Positions 1-7,282 of a stretch of 24,049 nucleotides of DNA are shown here, in pieces. The number at the start of each line of letters is the position of its first letter. The stretch's first letter is position 1. The stretch lies in IMG/VR virus record IMGVR_UViG_3300009034_000208, positions 1-24,049 of that record; one strand, 5' to 3'. The position numbers and the translations under genes were made by a program. This stretch comes from a virus. The notes below the pieces were generated by a model, which searched no databases, was not told the DNA's origin, and saw nothing but the letters and a program-made list of their open reading frames with translations.

Positions 1-84
1 GAGAAAGAAATGTTTTATTTGTGTGAAGAGCATTATCAACAGAATAGGGATGCGCGGTTGTTGAGGAGGACAAAAAAACTATGA
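1..84 (+). CDS. 3' end of a small unknown gene (partial)
   Basis: The first 84 bases are open in frame 1 and end in TGA. The 27 visible residues are charged and include a Cys/His pair (FYLCEEHYQQN) followed by a basic tail (LLRRTKKL). The start lies outside the window. Its stop overlaps the next start codon as ATGA, and a GAGGAGG ribosome binding site for the next gene sits inside it, so it looks like the upstream member of the same plus-strand operon. No family is recognised. Confidence 0.55.
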   Translation, partial: EKEMFYLCEEHYQQNRDARLLRRTKKL

Positions 85-218
85 AGTGGTTGTGTAGAAT
101 AGGCATTCACAAATGGGTTGTCGCAAAGTGTCAGTATGGTGAGGGTTTTAGCGGGAGCCCTGATGTAGAGTGTTCGCGTTGCGGGAAACATGTTTGTAAT
201 TTTAAAGGAGCGAGTTAA
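81..218 (+). CDS. 45-aa zinc-ribbon-like small protein
   Basis: ATG at 81 overlaps the upstream stop (ATGA) and follows GAGGAGG at 63-69 with good spacing. The 45-residue product has cysteines and histidines arranged like a miniature zinc site: C5 and H10 in LCRIGIHKW, C31 and C34 in ECSRCGKH, plus H37 and C39. Very short phage proteins with an opening Cys-x4-His-Lys-Trp and a later CxxC (for example the DUF1660 type) look similar; that likeness is from memory. A metal-binding accessory role is inferred and no enzymatic function is suggested. It is the second gene of a plus-strand run of tiny genes. Confidence 0.7.
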   Translation: MKWLCRIGIHKWVVAKCQYGEGFSGSPDVECSRCGKHVCNFKGAS

Positions 219-237
219 AGGGGAGGTGGAGGACTGA

Positions 238-444
238 ATGACTTTCAAAGAGCTACATGATAAGCTGGTGGCTTTCGACACTGAACTGGGCGGTTACATG
301 AAACAGTTATGCGAGGCTTACCCATTGCAGACCCGTCCAGCAGGGATTCGGAGGGCGTTGGAAGCGGGGGAGCGTGCGCGTTTGAGTTTACACGACACTA
401 TCGAATGGTTGACATCAGCGTTTAAGAGGGAGGTGGAGGGTTGA
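238..444 (+). CDS. 68-aa helical unknown protein
   Basis: ATG at 238 follows an extended purine-rich ribosome binding site (GGGGAGGTGGAGG at 219-233 region). The 68-residue product is predicted helical, with alternating charged and hydrophobic residues and a short Pro/Arg turn near the middle (QTRPAGIRR). It has no cysteine motif and no membrane segment. The stop TGA at 442-444 overlaps the TTG start of the next gene, so the two are probably translationally coupled. No family is recognised. A regulatory or structural accessory role in the early or accessory operon is possible but not shown. Confidence 0.7.
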   Translation: MTFKELHDKLVAFDTELGGYMKQLCEAYPLQTRPAGIRRALEAGERARLSLHDTIEWLTSAFKREVEG

Positions 445-545
445 CAGAATTCGTGGTAATTAAAGCTTTAGTGATAATCATTATTTTGCTACTGATTCTT
501 CTTGGCGTAACATGGTATTTGCTAATTCAAGAATGGAGTAATTAA
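441..545 (+). CDS. 34-aa single-span membrane peptide
   Basis: TTG at 441 overlaps the preceding TGA and sits just behind a GGGAGGTGGAGGG ribosome binding site. The 34-residue product is almost entirely one hydrophobic helix (residues 5-29, including the run VIIIILLLILLGV) ending in a polar tail (QEWSN). Tiny single-span proteins are common in viral accessory operons. The role, such as membrane remodelling or regulation of a partner, is unknown. Support comes from the coupling, the strong ribosome binding site and the clean membrane-helix composition rather than from any recognised family. Confidence 0.6.
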   Translation: MTEFVVIKALVIIIILLLILLGVTWYLLIQEWSN

Positions 546-558
546 GAAGGGGGGAGGG

Positions 559-777
559 TTGAAAATTTTCAAAAGAAAGAAACAAGAAGAAAAAACTTTT
601 GCGTTCCATACGCTTAGTGGGAAAAAGGTAATTGCACCATCACCACACTATTCTTGTGAAGGCTACAAGCTGGTTTTTGAATTGAAGGAAAAACATACTG
701 GTCAAGATTTTGAACTTGTTGTTTGTGATATTTGTGGTCGCTTGTCGTTGCGAAAGAAGAAAAGGGGGGAGGGTTGA
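559..777 (+). CDS. 72-aa basic protein with CxxC
   Basis: The frame begins at TTG 559 directly behind GGGGGGAGGG, the same element that precedes the next gene. No ATG lies in frame near the start. The 72-residue product starts with a strongly basic stretch (FKRKKQEEK), has a mixed beta-rich middle, and carries one CDIC motif near the C-terminus followed by a basic tail (LRKKKRGEG). C33 (HYSCEG) and the CxxC could form a partial metal site. Its stop TGA is immediately followed by the ATG of the next gene. The family is unknown. It could be a small nucleic-acid-binding protein, judged only from charge. Confidence 0.65.
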   Translation: MKIFKRKKQEEKTFAFHTLSGKKVIAPSPHYSCEGYKLVFELKEKHTGQDFELVVCDICGRLSLRKKKRGEG

Positions 778-1056
778 ATGGGAGAACTGCAAAAAAGAAT
801 AGAAAAGACTTTCAAAGAAGATTTCGGTTTTGAACTCACGGGAGATTGTGTAGGTGGTTTAGATTTGGTTCTCAAAGTTGTTGAGGAGGCGAAAAAAGAA
901 TTTCCAGGTTATGATGTTGGAACAGCGTTAGAAGATGCAAACACAGAGGAAGATGTATTAGTAAAACTAACTCCTTTAGATGAGATTATAGAGAAGATGA
1001 GATTGTGGTTTGAGAAGTGGTTCGGCAAGGCTGACGCTGACAAGGAAAAACAGTGA
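778..1056 (+). CDS. 92-aa acidic helical protein, last gene of the plus-strand operon
   Basis: ATG at 778 abuts the preceding stop and follows GGGGGGAGGGTTGA. The 92-residue product is acidic and mostly helical (GELQKRIEKTFKEDFGF at the start, IIEKMRLWFEKWFG near the end). It has one cysteine and no membrane segment or recognised motif. It closes the plus-strand series and ends 11 bp before the stop of the oppositely oriented late array, so the two transcription units converge here. No hairpin or T-tract terminator is visible in the 11-bp gap. The function is unknown. Confidence 0.75.
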   Translation: MGELQKRIEKTFKEDFGFELTGDCVGGLDLVLKVVEEAKKEFPGYDVGTALEDANTEEDVLVKLTPLDEIIEKMRLWFEKWFGKADADKEKQ

Positions 1057-1067
1057 CGAAAACGGTT

Positions 1068-2699
1068 CTACTTAACCATCAGCACGCCCTTTCCGATTTG
1101 CCGTTGCGTCCTAAACTCTCGCACCAAAACTTCTCTTGTCGTAGAAGCGGGTGGACTTCGCAGGTTGCCCGTATCAACCGCTACTAGATGGCTTGTGTAG
1201 TCTGCGTCTCCCACAATAGCGTGTTCAACCGTTACAACATCGAAACTGGCTGCGCTCAAGCCTTCAGCGGGGATTGTTATGCTTAAGCGGTCTCCAATGA
1301 AAAGGTTGCTGTTGCCCTTCACCACCATATCAAGCCTTACTGGAGCGTCCTTCAACTGGTAAAGAAGTGCTTCCGCCCTTTTCTCACAGTCTGAGTTGCT
1401 ACGTAAAGCCTCGTCGATAACCGTCATTTCTCCGATGTCGTAGCTTGCTTGGCTAACAGCATCCTCTACTGTTCCAGACGAGTAGTTTCTACTGTTGAAG
1501 AAAAGGTTGTCAACCTGTAGTGAATCGCCCGCTGAATCAGTTAAGTCAAACTTGATTATCTTCACGTTTTCCCAATCAAAAGCTGTAGCGTTAAATACGT
1601 TGTGACTCCACTGGTTACTGTGTTTTCTTCCAGCGGGAAACGTTACTAAAGTGTACTCTCCGTCAGAAAGCCGTGTGGTGCGTTCAACACTGCTTCCCAC
1701 CGAATCTTCCAGTATAAGAGCTAAATGATCGAAGCCAGCTGCCGCTTTAACTTGCGCGGTTATGCTAGGGTAATGGTTAGCGTTAATGTAAGTGTCAGCA
1801 TCCAACGTTAAATCGAGTTCTGTACCCGCGCCACCCGAAGTTTTACAGCACCATGAACCCGTTGCTTCGTCAGCGTCTTTGCTGATGGTTTCTCCAGCAT
1901 GACCTACACTCCACGTTCCATCGGCGTGAACTAAAGTGTTGCCAACCAACGTTACATCTTCAGTTAACGTGTCATGGTCTGAAGGGTTAGCCAGTTCAGG
2001 AGCACCGTAAACGTAAATTTTGTTTCTAACGCTTTCTTTGTCCCGTAGAACGCTGTAGGTGCTGATGTTCGTTCCTATCGTGAACGTTTCCACACCACTT
2101 GTTCTTATGGGCCTGCTCTTCCACACAAGGTTATCATCAATATCAACGTAAAAGTCCTTTTTTATCTGCGTCCCCGCATCGTACCAGTAGTCACTCAAAG
2201 CTCTAAGAACGTTGAAGTAAGTTTCGTAACGGTCAACGTCAATAGTCATGGTCACATCGGTTGTGTCCGCTTCAATCTCGCCCACCCCCAACCCCAAGTC
2301 GTTAGCCAACTCAGTGACGATAACGCTTGCATCAATCGCAGTCCACGTTTTCATGCTTTTAAGTCTACGCTGAAGAATTTCGCCTTGATTCCTTCCCCTA
2401 AACGTTGTTTGATAACCCAATTGTTTAGACATAACGCCTCTAATCTGGTAGATTTTCCCAACAGTGAACGGGTTAGTGGGTAATGTTTTTTCGCCGAACC
2501 AGATTTTCACGCTATCGTTAAGAACAATATCGTCATACGAGTAGTTTCCACCTTTCTTCGCTGGCACTGTAAAAGCAAATGTTCCAATATTGCTTGTTAA
2601 CGTTTCCTTCGCCCTTACAACTGGCACATCAGCGGTAATCGTGTGGATGAGGGTTGGCGTGGAATCGTAAACTTCAATCTTGTACACTGGACGAGTCAT
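1068..2699 (-). CDS. Tail hub / baseplate protein with inserted beta-sandwich domain
   Basis: The 543-residue product fits the hub family of long and short phage tails. It has an N-terminal beta domain (residues 1-100, beginning YKIEVYDSTPTLIHTI), a mixed domain (100-200), the strand motif NKIYVYGA at 226-233, and a C-terminal domain with the typical order RAEALLYQL, then a G-D turn (LFIGDRLSI, 466-474), then a 'VEHAIVG...YTSHLVAV' strand pair. Between about 250 and 405 is an insertion with the features of a carbohydrate-binding jelly roll (GSWCCKTSGG, DWENVKIIKFDLTD, LQVDNLFFNS). In the virion it would sit at the tail tip and contact the host surface. It is the last gene of the minus-strand array and starts one base after the upstream stop. 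Hub assignment is by pattern recognition; the ligand is unknown. Confidence 0.7.
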   Translation of the reverse strand: MTRPVYKIEVYDSTPTLIHTITADVPVVRAKETLTSNIGTFAFTVPAKKGGNYSYDDIVLNDSVKIWFGEKTLPTNPFTVGKIYQIRGVMSKQLGYQTTFRGRNQGEILQRRLKSMKTWTAIDASVIVTELANDLGLGVGEIEADTTDVTMTIDVDRYETYFNVLRALSDYWYDAGTQIKKDFYVDIDDNLVWKSRPIRTSGVETFTIGTNISTYSVLRDKESVRNKIYVYGAPELANPSDHDTLTEDVTLVGNTLVHADGTWSVGHAGETISKDADEATGSWCCKTSGGAGTELDLTLDADTYINANHYPSITAQVKAAAGFDHLALILEDSVGSSVERTTRLSDGEYTLVTFPAGRKHSNQWSHNVFNATAFDWENVKIIKFDLTDSAGDSLQVDNLFFNSRNYSSGTVEDAVSQASYDIGEMTVIDEALRSNSDCEKRAEALLYQLKDAPVRLDMVVKGNSNLFIGDRLSITIPAEGLSAASFDVVTVEHAIVGDADYTSHLVAVDTGNLRSPPASTTREVLVREFRTQRQIGKGVLMVK

Positions 2700-3005
2700 T
2701 TATCCCAAGTCCATCACAAAATCGCCAGCATCCAAAGCCAACGTAGCGAAACCGACACCCGCCAACGCCCACCCGATAGGTCCAGCAGCAGCGTGAAAAG
2801 CTATTGCAGCCAAGCGAGCTTGATTCATAAGCATGATTGCCCGTTGCAGTTTCATCATATAATCATCAATTTGTTTAGGAAGCAACCCTGTTCTGCGAAG
2901 CAACCCTGCCACTCGGTACGCAATCGTTTGAATCTTCCGCAAATCCTCTGCTGCCTTTTCAACGTTCACTTCAAGGCTGAAGCTTACAATAGCGTCTTCA
3001 CTCAA
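2700..3005 (-). CDS. 101-aa hydrophobic protein in the tape-measure position
   Basis: A TTG start at 3005 overlaps the upstream stop by 8 bp and follows GGAGGG with 7-base spacing. The 101-residue product opens with a strand (SFSLEVNVEKAAEDL) like the start of many tape-measure proteins, continues with amphipathic helices (residues 16-65), and has a Gly/Ala-rich hydrophobic segment (65-91, including AAAGPIGWALAGVGF). It lies between a gp10-like gene and the hub gene, where tape-measure genes normally sit. If it is the tape measure it is far shorter than the usual several hundred residues, implying a very short tail. It could instead be a membrane-active ejection protein. The role is inferred from position and composition. 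Confidence 0.6.
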   Translation of the reverse strand: MSEDAIVSFSLEVNVEKAAEDLRKIQTIAYRVAGLLRRTGLLPKQIDDYMMKLQRAIMLMNQARLAAIAFHAAAGPIGWALAGVGFATLALDAGDFVMDLG

Positions 3006-3399
3006 CCGTCACGCCCTCCAACTCTTTAATTTGCTCCAAACAACATCGCCTAATGATTGCTTCGGCTTGCGGTCTAACATCATTCCATGCGGGTCTCATG
3101 TAAGGATGCTTGCGTTCTACTATGCCTGCGTAATCCACGAGTCGTCCAGTTCGAGGATTTATAATGTAGCCGCCCGCTCTCACTCTAACTTGTCTCCAAT
3201 GCATGGTTTGTCCACCCCGTTCCACCCTTATCGAGTCTCTGAGACTGCCAGTGTCAACTCGAACATGAACCTGCGCCAGTCCCGCCATCAAATGAGCTAG
3301 TTCAAGAATGGCTTCGCCTGCGCCTTCAAGAAGCTTGTTGGGGATTGCGGCAACGTCCTGTTTCACCGTTCCCTTCCCAAAGTCTATTTGAATGCTCAT
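2998..3399 (-). CDS. HK97 gp10-like tail-completion / neck protein
   Basis: The 133-residue product shows the hallmark of the HK97 gp10-like family: the segment VRVDTGSLRDSI (residues 46-57) followed by an aromatic strand region and DYAGIVERKHPYMRPAW (89-105). These proteins join head and tail or complete the tail tube. The start is ATG at 3399, overlapping the upstream TGA as ATGA; a longer frame upstream has a weaker start. The next gene overlaps its end by 8 bp. The length is normal for the family. Confidence 0.8.
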   Translation of the reverse strand: MSIQIDFGKGTVKQDVAAIPNKLLEGAGEAILELAHLMAGLAQVHVRVDTGSLRDSIRVERGGQTMHWRQVRVRAGGYIINPRTGRLVDYAGIVERKHPYMRPAWNDVRPQAEAIIRRCCLEQIKELEGVTVE

Positions 3400-4229
3400 T
3401 TGCCGTACCACGCTGAACCCGTAAACCCTGAAGCGTCGCCCACATCATACTCTTCAAGAACAAGAACATACCTTAACTGGTCTCCTTGACCTTTGATCTG
3501 CCGGAAATGAAAGCCTGTGGGGTCAGCCATAACTTTGAAGTTGCCTGCGTCACTCGTGAACCACTGGAAATAACGGTCATACAACACTTGTTTAAGAAAC
3601 TCTCCAAAATTCACGCTTGTGCTGGCATAGTCTGATGCCCAATTCTTCGCTGCACGCATGGGGCCTTCAATAGTAATGATTGTGTTGGCTCTGCCTAAAT
3701 GTTGAGTAACGTCTGTATCGCTTCCCGGGATGGGTAGAATTGCCTTTTTTACTCGTGGGTTCACGTTTAAACTATCGAAGTTGTGGAATGTTTGTGTGCC
3801 TTTATAGATGCTCCAGAAATCGTAGTAAACGTTTCCTGTGGCAGAAGTAGCGTAGAGTCGGACTTTGCTAACGGTTTTAGATGCTGATTGAGTCCAATTA
3901 GCGGTTGTCCAGTCGGTGCTTTGAGACTCCGCCATCACCACTTCCGTTGTAGCGTCGTCAAACACATACTCAATCTTAGCCTTGATGCTACTGCTACTTG
4001 TCTTGTACTTCACCATGCCTTTCGTGTAGATTGTGCCGTCTACATCGGTGATGTCGATTTCGTAATAGACAATCTTGTTTCCAACTGCCGCTGAAACCAA
4101 AATGTTGAAGATTGTGCCGTTGTCCACCGTTAAAGTGGCTGAACACCCGTCTTCCGTTTCGCTGTAGCTTGAAGAATCGCCTAAGTCGTCTTGCGCTCCA
4201 ACGCCGTAGGTTATGGTGGGAAGAGTCAT
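3396..4229 (-). CDS. Baseplate/tail protein with N-terminal beta-sandwich
   Basis: This 277-residue protein starts at ATG 4229, which overlaps the stop of a 41-aa gene as ATGA; TTG at 4235 is an alternative. Residues about 27-143 look like a carbohydrate-binding jelly roll (strands with YYEIDITDVDG, VRLYATSATGNVYYDFWSIY). The C-terminal half (159-277) contains VKKAILPIPGSDTDVTQHLG and ITIEGP, a pattern seen in small baseplate or DNA-circularisation-type tail proteins, and later FLKQVLYDRYFQWF. It precedes the gp10-like, tape-measure-like and hub genes, consistent with a tail role. The assignment is inference from motif style and gene order. Confidence 0.55.
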   Translation of the reverse strand: MTLPTITYGVGAQDDLGDSSSYSETEDGCSATLTVDNGTIFNILVSAAVGNKIVYYEIDITDVDGTIYTKGMVKYKTSSSSIKAKIEYVFDDATTEVVMAESQSTDWTTANWTQSASKTVSKVRLYATSATGNVYYDFWSIYKGTQTFHNFDSLNVNPRVKKAILPIPGSDTDVTQHLGRANTIITIEGPMRAAKNWASDYASTSVNFGEFLKQVLYDRYFQWFTSDAGNFKVMADPTGFHFRQIKGQGDQLRYVLVLEEYDVGDASGFTGSAWYGK

Positions 4230-4351
4230 GGGCAATAATCCTTTCCTTCATGTAGAGATACAAACAATTCAGTTAGAAGCCAATAGTCATAGTTTGAAGA
4301 GGTTAACAGAAACAATTTGTAAAGAAGATTACATTTCGAGCAAACTCTCAA
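4226..4351 (-). CDS. 41-aa cysteine-pair protein
   Basis: This short gene is supported by coupling on both sides. TTG at 4351-4349 overlaps the upstream TGA (4350-4348) and follows GAGGGAT with 8-base spacing. Its own TGA (4228-4226) overlaps the next ATG as ATGA. The 41-residue product begins MRVCSKCNLLYK and ends DYCP, so C4, C7 and C40 could bind a metal. The middle is hydrophobic and aromatic (FLLTSSNYDYWLLTELFVSL). It fills a stretch that would otherwise be a 110-bp gap. No family is recognised. Confidence 0.5.
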   Translation of the reverse strand: MRVCSKCNLLYKLFLLTSSNYDYWLLTELFVSLHEGKDYCP

Positions 4352-5160
4352 GTTGAAACATCCCTCGTGTAACTCAACATTTCTTCTAAATGGAACAGTT
4401 GCATACCGCCCAAATCAACGGGGCGATGTCGCCGTTGCGTTTCAAGATTCCGTTGACTGCCCTCTGGATATTCTTGGCAGATGTAGCGAAGTTCCTTATG
4501 CATCTTGTTCGCCAAAGCATCGCCACTGCAACCCGTGCTGTTTATGGCGAAAATGTGGATGGGAACATGTTCCTCATAGTCTCGGATAATCTGGTCGCCA
4601 TCACGCAAGGCGGTGCTGTTCGGGTGTTCAAGAATGTAGATGCCTTCAAGGTTTTTGGTTCCTCTGAACTCGAACTCCATCGAGTAAGGTGGGTCGCTGA
4701 ACATCACGGCGAAGTCCGCTTGCGTTGAATCATCATCCTTCGTGATCTGTGTTGCTCTTAGTTTTTGATCCATCCAGTATTTCGTTCTGTAACGAGCGTC
4801 GCTTCCCCTGCTTTTAATCCATGTGGTAGTGCCGAACTCAGCTTGCCACATTGAAAGCTTGCCTAACCGAGACTTGTAGTAAGCATGACTGTCAAGCCAA
4901 TTAACCTTCTCGACCGTTTCTACTTCCCAGTAATCGCTGAAAGCGTCAAGAATCTGGTCGCCCGCAACTACCACACTTGCGCTATAACCCATCGTGTATA
5001 TGCTCGGCTTAACGCCAACTTCAAGGGCGAGTCTTGTTGCACCTCCTGGAACAATGGGCATGTCGATTGTAGAAGGAGTAAAAACTTTCAGGCACCAACC
5101 ATTCCAACTATCTCTTGCGCCTAAACTTAATGCTCTACGAGTCACGCTTGGGTCTCTCAT
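4348..5160 (-). CDS. Putative tail/neck protein, family not recognised
   Basis: The 270-residue product starts at ATG 5160, overlapping the upstream TGA as ATGA; GTG at 5166 is also in frame. Its N-terminal third is beta-rich with GGATRLALEV, the middle is aromatic and charged (SDYWEVETVEKVNWLDSHAYYKSR), and the C-terminal third, with EEHVPIHIFAINST and HKELRYICQEYP, resembles the strand-helix pattern of small tail-terminator proteins. No catalytic motif, signal peptide or membrane segment is present. It lies between the surface-protein module and the tail module. A structural tail role is inferred from position. Homology would need profile searches. Confidence 0.6.
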   Translation of the reverse strand: MRDPSVTRRALSLGARDSWNGWCLKVFTPSTIDMPIVPGGATRLALEVGVKPSIYTMGYSASVVVAGDQILDAFSDYWEVETVEKVNWLDSHAYYKSRLGKLSMWQAEFGTTTWIKSRGSDARYRTKYWMDQKLRATQITKDDDSTQADFAVMFSDPPYSMEFEFRGTKNLEGIYILEHPNSTALRDGDQIIRDYEEHVPIHIFAINSTGCSGDALANKMHKELRYICQEYPEGSQRNLETQRRHRPVDLGGMQLFHLEEMLSYTRDVST

Positions 5161-7271
5161 CGCCACTCAACCGTTATTTCGCTTGTACCCTCCACCTCAA
5201 AAGTGTAGTCTAAGCCAATCCAGAACCAGTCCGTTGCCCCCGACACATCATAGTAGCTGGGCGTGAACCGTTCCCGCGTCTGGATGAGAGCAACTGAAGC
5301 TGCGGTCATGTTTAAAAACATGATTCGAGACGAGGATGAATAGCTTGTGAACACCGTTAAGATTTGTCCGGTGGCTTCGCTGATGTACGGGTCGTTGCTG
5401 CCTGAAGTGTAAATTACGCCGATGTAACCCGTGTGGCTTTCAGTTACAGTATGGTAAACTAGGAAGTGAGTGCCATTCCAACTGAAGCTTCCGTTAAAGT
5501 TTTTAACCCAACGCGGCTGATAACCTGTTGGAAGGTCAATGATGAAAAGGTATTCTTGGTTGTACGTTAAATTGGCGAACTCGTAGTGTCCACTCGTGTC
5601 TGTCGGGTATGTACCGTTTACCAGTATGCCTGAAAGCGAATCAACAAATGTTGTTAGAGCTTTATCTCCATTATCATCTTCAGTTGGTTCTTCCTCTTCT
5701 CCTTCAACATCAATGATTACGGGTGTTCCCTCTCCAATTCTAACATCGTCCACTCGGTAGTTGTCATGTAAAACCGTTTTCCCGTCGCTTTGAGCACCGT
5801 AAACATTCGCGTATGCCAGAACCATGCTGAGTGGAGCGAGGGAACTATAGTCGCCAAGTGTTTGACACATTAAAACGTCGTCAACCCATACTGTGAAGTT
5901 GCCGTTAGCCGTCACGTTCACGTAGAACTCAACGGAATACCACGTTTGCGGGTTGATGGTTGCCAGCGTATAGTTTTGAGGTGGATTCCCTCCGCTTGTA
6001 TGTCGTATACACCAGTAATAATTAGCGTCCATACGGTAAATGCCAACGCTCGCAATGTAAGTTGCTCCCGTAGTATCTATTCTTGTACACATGACCCGTG
6101 TGTTATTGGAGTCAGGTAATTCTGAATACCAAACATGACTTCTTATGAAAACTTCCGATCTGTTTTGTACAAGCGAATGGACTCGTGACGTGCTTCCTGT
6201 TGAACCGTCCACCGTGAAATTCGCTGAGTAAACACCTGAATATTGCTCTGTTGAAGTGATTGAAGGTTCAAGGCCTCCATCATGCCAGTCTATACCGTCC
6301 CAATCTGAAAAAGTTCCGCTTTCAAAAGTAAATTCCACGCTTTCCCATGCCACGGTTACTCCGCCTACCCCATAAGAGCTTGGAACTCTCTCAGTTGACC
6401 AAACAATGTCGTCAATTAGGATTCGATTATCCTTACTATCATCATCATCATATAGTCCAAGTTTAAAGTTAGGATAACCGTCTCTGGTACTGCTTGCCCA
6501 ACGGCAATTCTGGCTTGACCATTCTGAATAACCTCTCGGGTCCGCACAAGTGAAACCTAATTCCGTCCATGTTGTTTTTTCAAAAATCAAATCATCATTA
6601 ACCCACGCTCTTATGATACTATCGGTTCCCTCGGTTATTTTAACGTAATGTTGAAGTTGCGTCCAAACACCACTAAGTTCATCATCCGCATAGAGTCCTG
6701 TATCAACGGTGAATCCATCACTCCCGTCCGTTGGAAAATCACGCCATGAATATCGGTATCGAAGTTCTCGGCTGGTTCCAGTTTTCATACGAAATGATCC
6801 TCCAGTCCTATAAGACCATGAACTTTCACCTGAAGGACCAAACCACATACTCCAACCGCCAAAGGTCGTTCCCCATCCGTCTGAGTCGCTAGTGGTCCAA
6901 GGGTCTTCTGCTGGAAAATAAATCCAATAACTTAAATAAAATTCCAGGTATTTCGTATCGAAATCATCTTGGTACTTCCAAATTCTCGCCCTTCTCGATG
7001 CGTCGGAGGAACCGTCTGGAGCCACGTAGAACGTTATTGATCTGTTTGCTGTTCTTTTAGGAGAAGTAACTGTTTGTATGTAACCGCCAGAGCCTCCAGC
7101 CACTTGCACCCAATCGAAAGGAGGCTCCAGTTCTCCTGATTCTGCGCCGTACTCAAAAATGATAGTGTCTTCTCCAAACACGGCTTGCGCTGGATATACT
7201 GAAAAGTTGAAGGTGAAGAATAAACTTAGAACCAACAGGAGAAGCAGGGGAACACTGTGTTTGCGCTTCAA
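5157..7271 (-). CDS. Secreted concanavalin-like (LamG-type) two-domain protein
   Basis: TTG at 7271 with GGAG nine bases upstream gives a 704-residue protein. Residues 1-30 form a classical signal peptide ending in AQA. Residues about 35-295 look like a concanavalin/polysaccharide-lyase-type jelly roll (LEFYLSYWIYFP, WTQLQHYVKI, RILIDDIVWS). Residues about 305-540 form a second LamG-like domain (FTFESGTFSDWDG, WYSVEFYVNV, GNFTVWVDDVLM, YRVDDVRIGEG). An acidic linker (EGEEEEPTEDDNGD) leads to a C-terminal beta region. There are many N-x-S/T sequons. It should be exported and bind, or possibly cleave, surface polysaccharide; no catalytic residues can be assigned by eye. No C-terminal membrane anchor is seen. 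Its position within the late array suggests a virion-associated or host-surface role. Confidence 0.75.
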   Translation of the reverse strand: MKRKHSVPLLLLLVLSLFFTFNFSVYPAQAVFGEDTIIFEYGAESGELEPPFDWVQVAGGSGGYIQTVTSPKRTANRSITFYVAPDGSSDASRRARIWKYQDDFDTKYLEFYLSYWIYFPAEDPWTTSDSDGWGTTFGGWSMWFGPSGESSWSYRTGGSFRMKTGTSRELRYRYSWRDFPTDGSDGFTVDTGLYADDELSGVWTQLQHYVKITEGTDSIIRAWVNDDLIFEKTTWTELGFTCADPRGYSEWSSQNCRWASSTRDGYPNFKLGLYDDDDSKDNRILIDDIVWSTERVPSSYGVGGVTVAWESVEFTFESGTFSDWDGIDWHDGGLEPSITSTEQYSGVYSANFTVDGSTGSTSRVHSLVQNRSEVFIRSHVWYSELPDSNNTRVMCTRIDTTGATYIASVGIYRMDANYYWCIRHTSGGNPPQNYTLATINPQTWYSVEFYVNVTANGNFTVWVDDVLMCQTLGDYSSLAPLSMVLAYANVYGAQSDGKTVLHDNYRVDDVRIGEGTPVIIDVEGEEEEPTEDDNGDKALTTFVDSLSGILVNGTYPTDTSGHYEFANLTYNQEYLFIIDLPTGYQPRWVKNFNGSFSWNGTHFLVYHTVTESHTGYIGVIYTSGSNDPYISEATGQILTVFTSYSSSSRIMFLNMTAASVALIQTRERFTPSYYDVSGATDWFWIGLDYTFEVEGTSEITVEWR

Positions 7272-7282
7272 AATTTAGTCTC

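Noticed and set aside
2643-3029. 128-codon plus-strand frame opposite the tape-measure-like gene
   Set aside because: It is a shadow of minus-strand coding sequence. The product is rich in Ser, His and Gln without any domain, and there is no initiation signal.
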